From the NCBI RefSeq assembly GCF_900100535.1, contig NZ_FNDG01000024.1, positions 1 to 64,000 on the forward strand: DNA of 64,000 bases. Direction: 5' to 3'. This DNA is from Phytopseudomonas flavescens (GTDB taxonomy: Bacteria > Pseudomonadota > Gammaproteobacteria > Pseudomonadales > Pseudomonadaceae). The stretch's first letter is position 1. The number at the start of each line of letters is the position of its first letter. Position numbers and translations under genes: made by a program. The notes beneath the pieces are model-generated. The model did not search any database. It was not told where the DNA came from and saw only the letters and a program-made list of their open reading frames with translations. Positions 25,565 through 32,919 of the stretch are shown piece after piece.

Positions 25565-26875
25565 CTAGTTGCGGGTGACGTTCAAACCTTTGAGCAGGTT
25601 CAGCGCCTGGCTCAGCTGGTAGTCGTCATCCTGTGGGCGGGCGGCCTTGCCGGCCCCGCCCTGGCTCGGGCGGTCGGCGCCGCCGTTGCCGTTACCGAGG
25701 TGACCCTGCAGGTCGGCTTCCTTGAGGCTCGGGTCGTCGCTCTCGCGGGTCAGCTTGGCGCGCGCCACCTCCACGTCCGGGACGATACCCTGGGCCTGGA
25801 TGGAACGGCCGTTAGGGGTGAAGTACAGCGCGGTGGTGATCTTCAGCGCGCGGTCGTTGTTCAGCGGCAGGACGGTCTGCACCGAGCCCTTGCCGAAGCT
25901 GTCGGTGCCCATCACCACACCGCGTTTGTGATCCTGCAGGGCGCCGGCGACGATTTCCGATGCCGAGGCACTGCCACCGTTGATCAGCACCACCAGTGGC
26001 ACGCCTTCGCTGGCGTCCAGGGGATCGGCAGAGAAACGCAGCTCGGAGTTGGGGATACGGCCCTTGGTGTAGACGATCAGGCCTTTCTTGAGGAAGTGGT
26101 CGGCCACTTCGACGGCCGACTGCAGCACGCCGCCCGGGTTGTTGCGCAGGTCGAGCACCAGGCCGCTGAGCTTCTTGCCATTCTCCTTGCGCAGCTTGTT
26201 GAGCGCCTTGCCGACCTCTTCGCCGGTGTTGACCTGGAACTGGGTGACGCGGATGTAACCATAGCCCGGGTCGAGCAACTGGCTGCGCACGCTGGTGACC
26301 TTGATCACCGCGCGGGTCAGTTGCACGTCGAACGGCTTGCCGCCTTCGCGCACCAGGGTGAGCAGAATCTTGCTGCCGGCCTTGCCGCGCATCCGGTCCA
26401 CGGCTTCCATCATCGACAGGCCCTTGGTCGGCTTGCCGTCGATCTTGACGATCAGGTCGCCGGGGTGAATGCCGGCCTTGGAGGCGGGGGTATCGTCGAT
26501 GGGCGAAACCACCTTGATGAAGCCGTCCTCGGTGCCGACTTCGATGCCCAGGCCGCCGAATTCGCCGCTGGTGCTTTCCTGCAGCTCGGCGAAGGCTTTC
26601 GGGTCGAGATACGCCGAGTGCGGGTCGAGATTGCTGAGCATGCCCTTGATGGCGTTCTCCAGCAGCTCCTTGTCGGTCACCGGCTCCACGTAGGCGGCCT
26701 TGATGCGATCCATCACCTCGGCGAAGGTGCGCAGCTCCTCGAGCGGCAGCGGCGCGGCGTTCTGGTCGGCGGCCGGCGCAGGGGTGATCGGAGCCTGGTC
26801 GGCATGCAGCACGGGTGCTCCACCGAGCAGGGCGATCGCCAGGGCCAGGGAGGTGAAGCGAGACAGTTGCGGCAT
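25565..26875 (-). CDS. ctpA: C-terminal processing peptidase, S41 family
   Basis: A 436-residue periplasmic serine protease with an N-terminal signal peptide (about 1-25), a PDZ domain (about 105-190) and the S41 core. The catalytic Ser is S302 in INGGSASASE and the catalytic Lys is K329 or adjacent in TDSFGKGSV. In P. aeruginosa the orthologue acts with a lipoprotein adaptor to degrade cell-wall hydrolases. Here it lies just downstream of an EnvC-like cell-wall hydrolase activator, consistent with a shared role in peptidoglycan remodelling. Confidence 0.93.
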   Translation of the reverse strand: MPQLSRFTSLALAIALLGGAPVLHADQAPITPAPAADQNAAPLPLEELRTFAEVMDRIKAAYVEPVTDKELLENAIKGMLSNLDPHSAYLDPKAFAELQESTSGEFGGLGIEVGTEDGFIKVVSPIDDTPASKAGIHPGDLIVKIDGKPTKGLSMMEAVDRMRGKAGSKILLTLVREGGKPFDVQLTRAVIKVTSVRSQLLDPGYGYIRVTQFQVNTGEEVGKALNKLRKENGKKLSGLVLDLRNNPGGVLQSAVEVADHFLKKGLIVYTKGRIPNSELRFSADPLDASEGVPLVVLINGGSASASEIVAGALQDHKRGVVMGTDSFGKGSVQTVLPLNNDRALKITTALYFTPNGRSIQAQGIVPDVEVARAKLTRESDDPSLKEADLQGHLGNGNGGADRPSQGGAGKAARPQDDDYQLSQALNLLKGLNVTRN

Positions 26876-26907
26876 TCGAGCTAACTCCTACGACAATGAG
26901 ATGGCGC

Positions 26908-28152
26908 TTATCCTTGCGCCCGACACCATTGGGCCGGATCGCTGGCGCGGCCCTGCTGGCGAATCGCGAAATACAGGGCTGGCGTGTCCTGCCCGCCGCT
27001 GGTACCAACGGTGGCGATGGGGTCACCGGCCTTGACGATGTCCCCGGCGTCCTTGAGCAGGCTCTGGTTATGCCCGTACAGGGTCAGATAGCCATTGCCA
27101 TGGTCGAGGATGACCAGAAGCCCGGATCCGCGCAACCAGTCTGCGAAGACCACCCGACCGCCATGCACAGCGCGTACCTGACTGCCGGCGGACGCGCCGA
27201 TCAGTACGCCGTCCCACTTAGTCCGAGCGTCTTCGCCGCGCGGGGTTCCATATCTCGCCACCAGGCGGCCGTTCACCGGCCACGGCAGCTTGCCCTTGGC
27301 ACTGCCGAAAGGGCCGCCGTAAGTCGCGCCGGAGCTCACCAGTGGGCCATCGACCTGCTTCCTGGTGGTCGGCGCGGCGGGTTTCTCACGGGCGGCGGCG
27401 AGGGCGCGCTGCCGTTCCTGCTCGGCTTCGCGGGCCTGGCGGGCCAGGGTTTGCTCGATGGTCTTGAGTACTCGACCGAGATCTGCCTGTTCCTGCTCGC
27501 GGGCCTTGAGGCGTTCTCCGCGGGCGGCGTAATCCTTGTTCAGTTTGGCCAGAGCGACCTGGCGTTCCTTGCGCACGGCGGCCAGTTCGTTGCTGCGCAG
27601 ATCCAATTGGCCTTTCTGCTCCTGCAACTGAGCCTGGTGATGACCGATGTCCTTCTCGACGTTGGCCAGTTGGCGCAGCGTTTCATTGAAGGTCGTCAGC
27701 TGTTCCATGCGGGCTTCGGCGAGGTAATCGTAGTAGGTCAGGGTGCGGGAGAATTTTTCCGGATTCTGCTGGTTGAGCAGCAGCTTGATGTATTCCTGAC
27801 GGCCCCCCTGATAGGCCGCCCGGGCCTGGATACCGATCAGGCGCTGCTGCTCAAGGCGCGCGTCCTGGAGTTTTTTTTTCTCCTGATCGAGGCGCTTGAG
27901 TTCCTTTTCGCTTTCATTCAACTCGTCACGCAGGCTCTTGACCTGGTTCTCCAGGTCACCCATTTCGGTTTCGGTGGACTTGAGCTGCTTCTGTACGCCG
28001 GATCTTTCCTGCTGCAGTTGCTCCAGCAGCTTTTTCAGCTCGGCGACGTCGGAGCGCGCGGCTTCCAGCTGTTTTTGCGTATCGGCTTTCTGGTCGGCAA
28101 AGGCCGGCACCAGCAGGCTGGTCAGGAGGACAAGGAAGAGGGCACGAAACAT
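26908..28152 (-). CDS. EnvC-like murein hydrolase activator (degenerate LytM domain)
   Basis: A 414-residue periplasmic protein with a signal peptide (about 1-19), a long coiled coil (about 20-255) and a C-terminal LytM/M23 domain. The expected first zinc-binding HxxxD motif is replaced around WDGVLIGASAG, and the final HxH reads GHN. The domain therefore looks catalytically dead, as in EnvC-type activators of amidases. It precedes ctpA by 32 bases on the same strand. Confidence 0.88.
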   Translation of the reverse strand: MFRALFLVLLTSLLVPAFADQKADTQKQLEAARSDVAELKKLLEQLQQERSGVQKQLKSTETEMGDLENQVKSLRDELNESEKELKRLDQEKKKLQDARLEQQRLIGIQARAAYQGGRQEYIKLLLNQQNPEKFSRTLTYYDYLAEARMEQLTTFNETLRQLANVEKDIGHHQAQLQEQKGQLDLRSNELAAVRKERQVALAKLNKDYAARGERLKAREQEQADLGRVLKTIEQTLARQAREAEQERQRALAAAREKPAAPTTRKQVDGPLVSSGATYGGPFGSAKGKLPWPVNGRLVARYGTPRGEDARTKWDGVLIGASAGSQVRAVHGGRVVFADWLRGSGLLVILDHGNGYLTLYGHNQSLLKDAGDIVKAGDPIATVGTSGGQDTPALYFAIRQQGRASDPAQWCRAQG

Positions 28153-28272
28153 GGGGCAGGCGGTACCTGGCGGGGGAACGTTAGGGGCTGTCGATGCTTC
28201 AGGGCCAGCCGCAGGGCCCGGCGCTGCCGTGCTGAAACGTCAACGGAGCCTAGTATGCCCGTGGTGCGGGGT

Positions 28273-28312
28273 AAAAAAAACGCCTTGCGTGGCGAATGCC
28301 GACTCAAGGCGT
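28273..28312 (-). terminator. Intrinsic terminator of gpmI
   Basis: On the minus strand ACGCCTTG and CAAGGCGT form an 8-bp stem with a long loop followed by eight T. It lies about 85 bases after the gpmI stop and separates it from the EnvC-like gene. Confidence 0.8.
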
Positions 28313-28398
28313 CTGGTGGTCGACCGGTGGGGCTCGGGCGATGCTTTTCATCACTCCCGGCTATCGCAGGCGGCTGCCTGCCCGGATCAATGTGGCGT

Positions 28399-29934
28399 TC
28401 ACTTGATGGTGACGATGCTGGTACCGGTCATTTCCCTGGGAACCGGCATGCCCATCAGCGTCAGCAGGGTCGGTGCCACGTCGGCCAGCACGCCGCCTTC
28501 GCGGATGCTGACGTCGCGCTTGCCGACATAGATGAATGGCACCGGCTCGCAGGTGTGAGCGGTGTGCGCCTGGCCGGTACACTCGTCCTGCATCTGCTCG
28601 ACGTTGCCGTGGTCCGCGGTGACCAGCGCCTCGCCGCCGACCTTGTCGAGGGCTTCGATGATGCGTCCGACACAAGTGTCAAGGCACTCCACGGCGGCCA
28701 CGGCGGCCTCGAACACGCCGGTGTGGCCGACCATGTCGCCGTTGGCGTAGTTGACCACGATCACGTCGTAACGCTGGTTCTCGATGGCATCGACGATCTT
28801 GTCGGTAACCTCGGGGGCGTTCATCTGCGGCTGCAGATCGTAGGTGGCAACGTTCGGCGATGGGATGAGGATGCGTTCCTCACCCGGGAAGGGCTCTTCG
28901 CGGCCGCCGGAGAAGAAGAAGGTCACGTGAGCGTACTTCTCGGTCTCGGCGATACGCAGTTGGGTCTTGCCGTTGTTGGCCAGGTATTCGCCTAACACGT
29001 TGACCAGCGGCTCAGGCTTGTAAGCACTCGGCGTGTCGATGCTCGCCGCGTATTGCGTGAGCATGATGAAGCCGGCGGTCTGCGGCACGCGGGCGCGCTC
29101 GAAGGCATCGAAACCCGGCTCGACGAAGGCGCGGGTCAGTTCGCGGGCGCGGTCGGCGCGGAAGTTCATGAACACCACGGCGTCGCCGTCTTCGACGCTG
29201 ACCGTCTCGCCGATGCCGGTGGCCTTGACGAATTCGTCGCTTTCGCCGCGGGCGTAGGCGGCTTGCAGGCCGGCGACGGCGGTATCGGCACTGAACTGGC
29301 GCTGCCCGGCGGCGATCAGGTTGTAGGCCTGGGCGACGCGATCCCAGCGATTGTCACGGTCCATGGCGAAGTAGCGGCCGATCAGCGAGGCGATACGACC
29401 CTTGCCGAGCCTGGCGAAGGTGGCATCGAGCAGCTCCAGGGAGCCCTGGGCGCTTTTCGGTGCAGTGTCACGACCGTCGAGGAAGGCGTGCAGGTAGATC
29501 TTTTCGGCGCCGCGGCGGGCGGCCAGCTCGGCCATCGCCACCAGGTGATCCTGATGGCTGTGCACACCGCCGTCGGACAGCAGGCCGAGGATGTGCACGG
29601 CCTTGCCGGCGCCGACGGCTTTATCCACAGCGCCGGTAATGGCCGGATTGTCGAAGAACTCGCCATCGCGGATCGCCTTGGTCACCCGGGTGAAGTCCTG
29701 ATACACCACGCGCCCGGCCCCCAGGTTCATATGGCCGACTTCGGAATTGCCCATCTGGCCGTCCGGCAGGCCGACGTCCATGCCGCTGCCGGAGATCAGC
29801 CCGTGGGGCTGGGTGGCACGCAGGCGGTCGTAGACCGGTGTGTTGGCGGCGAATATGGCATTGTGCTCGGGCGTGTCGCTATGGCCGAAGCCGTCGAGAA
29901 TGACCAGAACCAAGGGTTTGGGCGTTGCGCTCAT
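28399..29934 (-). CDS. gpmI: 2,3-bisphosphoglycerate-independent phosphoglycerate mutase
   Basis: A 511-residue alkaline-phosphatase-superfamily enzyme that interconverts 2- and 3-phosphoglycerate using Mn. It starts with LVLVILDGFGHS, carries the active-site Ser in MGNSEVGHMNLGAGR, and has metal-binding DGRD and TADHGNVEQM motifs. I chose the ATG at 29934 because family likeness begins there; an upstream ATG at 29979 is possible. It is oriented divergently from the rhodanese-grxC-secB group. Confidence 0.96.
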   Translation of the reverse strand: MSATPKPLVLVILDGFGHSDTPEHNAIFAANTPVYDRLRATQPHGLISGSGMDVGLPDGQMGNSEVGHMNLGAGRVVYQDFTRVTKAIRDGEFFDNPAITGAVDKAVGAGKAVHILGLLSDGGVHSHQDHLVAMAELAARRGAEKIYLHAFLDGRDTAPKSAQGSLELLDATFARLGKGRIASLIGRYFAMDRDNRWDRVAQAYNLIAAGQRQFSADTAVAGLQAAYARGESDEFVKATGIGETVSVEDGDAVVFMNFRADRARELTRAFVEPGFDAFERARVPQTAGFIMLTQYAASIDTPSAYKPEPLVNVLGEYLANNGKTQLRIAETEKYAHVTFFFSGGREEPFPGEERILIPSPNVATYDLQPQMNAPEVTDKIVDAIENQRYDVIVVNYANGDMVGHTGVFEAAVAAVECLDTCVGRIIEALDKVGGEALVTADHGNVEQMQDECTGQAHTAHTCEPVPFIYVGKRDVSIREGGVLADVAPTLLTLMGMPVPREMTGTSIVTIK

Positions 29935-30077
29935 ACGGGGCTCGCTCTGCTTGAGGGACGCGTAAAAATGATCAGACATTCTACGACCCTGGAAAGATCC
30001 CGTCACCGCCGTACGGCCTTTGGTGGGACTCTCGTGGCTGTGTATACTGGCCGGCATTTTACCGTCCCCGGAACCGC

Positions 30078-30494
30078 GTGATGCTTGCCAACCTGATTGA
30101 ATTCGCTACCACCCACTTCATCCTCAGCGGCCTGTTCGTCATCATCCTCGCGCTGCTGATCTTCACTGAGCTGCAAAAGGGTGGTCAGAGCCTCAGCAGC
30201 CGCGAAGTCACCGCGCTGATCAACCGCGACGAAGGCGTAGTGATCGACATCCGCAACAAGAAGGACTTCGCCAGCGGCCATATCGTCGGCGCGCTGAACA
30301 TTCCCCTCGACAAGCTGACCTCGCGCATCGCCGAGCTCGAGAAGCACAAGGCCAAGACCCTGATCATCGTCGATGCCCTGGGCCAGCAGGCCGGCACCGC
30401 CGCCCGCGACCTGAAAAAGGCCGGTTTCACGGCCGCGCGTCTGGGCGGTGGTATCGCCACCTGGCGCAGCGACAACCTGCCCGTGGTGAAGTGA
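30078..30494 (+). CDS. Membrane-anchored rhodanese-like protein (YibN type)
   Basis: A 138-residue protein with one N-terminal membrane helix (about 12-32) and a cytoplasmic rhodanese domain (about 45-135, with VIDIRNKKDFASGHIVGALNIP). The loop that normally carries the catalytic Cys reads VDALGQQAG, with Asp in its place, so sulfur transfer by the usual mechanism is unlikely. It heads the rhodanese-grxC-secB cluster conserved in gammaproteobacteria, with a one-base gap to grxC. Confidence 0.9.
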   Translation: MMLANLIEFATTHFILSGLFVIILALLIFTELQKGGQSLSSREVTALINRDEGVVIDIRNKKDFASGHIVGALNIPLDKLTSRIAELEKHKAKTLIIVDALGQQAGTAARDLKKAGFTAARLGGGIATWRSDNLPVVK

Positions 30495-30495
30495 G

Positions 30496-30750
30496 ATGGC
30501 CAAGGTCGTCGTCTATTCCAGCGACTGGTGCCCCTACTGCATCCGCGCCAAGCAGCTGTTGACCAACAAAAACGTGGCGTTCGACGAGATCCGCGTCGAC
30601 GGTAAACCGGACCTGCGGGCAGAGATGACCCGCAAGGCCGGTCGCACATCGGTGCCGCAGATATGGATCGGTGATACCCATGTGGGTGGCTGCGACGACC
30701 TGTTTACCCTGGAACGGGCAGGCAAGCTTGATGCACTGCTCCGTGCCTGA
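30496..30750 (+). CDS. grxC: Glutaredoxin 3
   Basis: An 84-residue dithiol glutaredoxin. The active site C12-P-Y-C15 is in SDWCPYCIRAK, the cis-Pro is in TSVPQIWIG, and GGCDDL is the glutathione-binding segment. It is cytoplasmic and reduces disulfides with glutathione. It begins one base after the rhodanese stop. Confidence 0.96.
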   Translation: MAKVVVYSSDWCPYCIRAKQLLTNKNVAFDEIRVDGKPDLRAEMTRKAGRTSVPQIWIGDTHVGGCDDLFTLERAGKLDALLRA

Positions 30751-30797
30751 TAGACCCAGAACCTTTCTTTAAGTCCATACAGCAGAAGGCTTTGCCC

Positions 30798-31262
30798 ATG
30801 ACCGAACACGTTACCGGCGCCGCCCAAGGCGACCAGAATCCTCAGTTCTCCCTGCAGCGCATCTATGTGCGCGACCTGTCCTTCGAAGCGCCGAAGAGCC
30901 CCGAGATCTTCCGTCAGGAGTGGACCCCGAGCGTCGCGATGGACCTCAATACCCGCCAGAAAGCCCTGGAGGGCGACTTCCACGAAGTGGTGCTGACCCT
31001 GTCGGTGACCGTGAAGAACGGTGAAGAAACCGCCTTCATCGCCGAAGTGCAGCAGGCAGGTATCTTCCTGATCAAGGGGCTGGATGCCGGCTCGATGAGC
31101 CACACCCTGGGCGCGTTCTGCCCGAACATCCTGTTCCCGTACGCCCGTGAAGCCCTGGACAACCTGGTCGTTCGCGGTTCGTTCCCTGCTCTGATGCTGG
31201 CGCCGGTGAACTTCGATGCCCTGTACGCTCAGGAACTGCAGCGCCAGCAAGCGGCCAACTGA
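30798..31262 (+). CDS. secB: Protein-export chaperone SecB
   Basis: A 154-residue chaperone that keeps preproteins unfolded and hands them to SecA. The typical blocks QRIYVRDLSFEAPKSPEIF and the C-terminal APVNFDALYAQEL are present. I chose the ATG at 30798, with AGAAGG upstream; a TTG two codons earlier is unlikely. It ends with a strong terminator. Confidence 0.97.
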   Translation: MTEHVTGAAQGDQNPQFSLQRIYVRDLSFEAPKSPEIFRQEWTPSVAMDLNTRQKALEGDFHEVVLTLSVTVKNGEETAFIAEVQQAGIFLIKGLDAGSMSHTLGAFCPNILFPYAREALDNLVVRGSFPALMLAPVNFDALYAQELQRQQAAN

Positions 31263-31280
31263 GTTATCGGCTGCTGCATA

Positions 31281-31308
31281 AAAAAAACGCCCTTCGGGGC
31301 GTTTTTTT
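31281..31308. terminator. Bidirectional intrinsic terminator between secB and trmL
   Basis: AAAAAAACGCCC and GGGCGTTTTTTT around a TTCG loop form a classical hairpin with A and T tails on both sides, 18 bases after secB. It can serve both converging genes. Confidence 0.9.
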
Positions 31309-31391
31309 ATGGGCATATGCTTCGTAGCCTACGGTTGAGCGCAGCGATACCCAAGGATGCCGTCCCGGGTTTCTCTGCGCTCGACGCCGGG

Positions 31392-31865
31392 TTATCGAGC
31401 TGGCTCAGCCATGCTGAAACCGTGCTGGCGCCAGGCTTCGTAAACGGCCACCGCCACCGTGTTGGACAGATTGAGGCTGCGGCACCCTTCGCGCATCGGC
31501 AGGCGCACACGTTGCTGTTGAGGCAGGGCTTCGCGGATTTCCTGAGGCAGGCCGCGGCTTTCCGGGCCGAATAGAAAGGCATCGCCCGGCTGGTAGCGCA
31601 CGTCGTGGAACGGCTGCGAGCCCTTGGTGGTGAAGGCGAACACGCGTGGCTGGCCGAGGCTTTCCAGGCAGGCCTCGAGGCTGGCATGGCGCTGCAGGGG
31701 GGCGTATTCGTGGTAGTCCAGGCCGGCCCGGCGCAGGCGCTTGTCATCCAGTTCGAAACCGAGGGGTTCGATCAGGTGCAGGTGACAGCCGCTGTTGGCA
31801 CAGAGCCTGATAATGTTGCCGGTGTTGGGCGGGATTTCCGGTTGAAAAAGGATCACATGAAACAT
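31392..31865 (-). CDS. trmL: tRNA (cytidine/uridine-2'-O)-methyltransferase TrmL
   Basis: A 157-residue SPOUT-class methyltransferase. MFHVILFQPEIPPNTGNIIRLC is the classic start, FLFGPESRGLP forms part of the SAM knot, and REGCRSLNLSNTVAVAVYEAWRQ is the C-terminal signature. It modifies the wobble base of tRNA-Leu species. Its start codon overlaps, on the opposite strand, the start codon of the divergent gene at 31864. Confidence 0.95.
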   Translation of the reverse strand: MFHVILFQPEIPPNTGNIIRLCANSGCHLHLIEPLGFELDDKRLRRAGLDYHEYAPLQRHASLEACLESLGQPRVFAFTTKGSQPFHDVRYQPGDAFLFGPESRGLPQEIREALPQQQRVRLPMREGCRSLNLSNTVAVAVYEAWRQHGFSMAEPAR

Positions 31866-32304
31866 GCACGGCTCCGAGCCAGAAGATGGCCGACATTCTA
31901 CGCCCGATAAGCCGCCAAGACCGCGCCCATGGGTGCGGGTGATCGGTTCGTTGGCGATCTTCGGCTTTCTGGTCGGCTTGATGATCGGCCGCCTGTTCCA
32001 TCCCGATGCGATGCATCTGAAGGAAGTGGAAGCGGGCGATGAGCGACTGGTGCTGTGGTTCAACGTCGAGCCGCAGGTACGCATCGGTGAATTCCAGGGC
32101 ACCTTGCTGCTGCGTTTCGAGGGACTGGGCCGCGAGCAGCGGGGCCAGTTACAGGTTGCCGGGCGCACGGCCAATTGGCGCGTGGTACGGGAGGGGCGCG
32201 AGTTGGAGCTGCGTGTGGTGGCGGCTCGCCCGCTGCGCGGGGAGTCGATTGCCGAGGAGGTCGAGGGGCGTTGGCGCCTGACGGTTCGTCTGGCGCCGCA
32301 GTAG
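31864..32304 (+). CDS. Single-pass membrane hypothetical protein
   Basis: A 146-residue protein with a charged, Pro-rich cytoplasmic start, one membrane helix (about 27-44, GSLAIFGFLVGLMIGRLF) and a C-terminal beta-rich region of about 95 residues (LVLWFNVEPQVRIGEFQGTL). I do not recognise a family. The ATG shares bases with the trmL ATG on the other strand, so the two genes share a very compact promoter region. Confidence 0.75.
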   Translation: MHGSEPEDGRHSTPDKPPRPRPWVRVIGSLAIFGFLVGLMIGRLFHPDAMHLKEVEAGDERLVLWFNVEPQVRIGEFQGTLLLRFEGLGREQRGQLQVAGRTANWRVVREGRELELRVVAARPLRGESIAEEVEGRWRLTVRLAPQ

Positions 32305-32315
32305 GGGATAAAAGA

Positions 32316-32476
32316 GGGGACACCCAGCCTGCCTGTACCAGGGCCCCGAAGAAAATGGGGGTTCTCTGACCTGCCTGTATCAGAGCCCCCTAAGAAAGAA
32401 GGGAGGTCTCGGCCTGCCTGTACCGAGGCTCCCAAAGAAAGAGGGGAATCCCCGGCCTGCCTGTACCAAGGTCCCC
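32316..32476. repeat. Four tandem hairpin repeats with conserved CCTGCCTGTA loop
   Basis: Four copies with a 42-43 base period, loops at 32328, 32370, 32413 and 32456. Each has a GGG-rich left arm, the invariant loop CCTGCCTGTA and a complementary CCC-rich right arm. The arms differ between copies but stay paired: CTCTGA/TCAGAG in copy 2, CTCGG/CCGAG in copy 3, GGGGA/TCCCC in copy 4. A purine-rich AAGAAA-type linker separates the copies. Compensating changes point to selection for structure, as RNA hairpins or cruciform sites. Not a CRISPR: there are no unique spacers. Confidence 0.85.
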
Positions 32477-32919
32477 GAAACTGGGTTATCGATACCATTG
32501 CAGGGGGCGTGCCAGTTTCAGTTTTTTCCCTGCAGGTACCGTGTTCACTGGCCTGCCGGCGCGTGTCGCGGTTTTCTGCCAGGTGTCGAGCCGGGGACGG
32601 GTGATCCGCTCGGGTGCATGGGCGCGCATTGCGTGCGCCGATCGCGTGCATTTTCATGCCGCACGTGCAGGGACGCCACATTGCGCCAGGCTGGCAACCA
32701 CAGGGTCATGGTCATCGCCAACAGACAAGCGCCCGGTGGTGGGCGGCCCAGGGTAGGCTGCGCCACGTATGCCGGATCAGATGACGGCCGGCAAGAGCCA
32801 CGGTGATGACGTCGAGGCCATCCGCGAAACCGGGTGGTCGGGGCGGATCGGCGGGCATGGGCTGGGTGCGCTCAGTCGATCGGCATCAACCGAGCGCGTC
32901 CGGGGGCCGCACCGCCCCG
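32477..32919. other. Intergenic region downstream of the hairpin array
   Basis: About 440 bases without a recognisable gene. A TGCAGGG / CCCTGCA inverted repeat with a T run (around 32499-32534) may terminate transcription arriving from the left. This gap separates a block normally found near secB from an operon usually located elsewhere, so it may be a rearrangement junction. Confidence 0.45.

Noticed and set aside
32316..32476. CRISPR array
   Set aside because: The repeated part includes the linkers and there are no unique spacers of constant length; no cas genes are present.
31392..32681. 429-codon version of trmL reaching through the hairpin array
   Set aside because: TrmL proteins are about 155 residues; the extension only passes through the repeats and the antisense of another gene.
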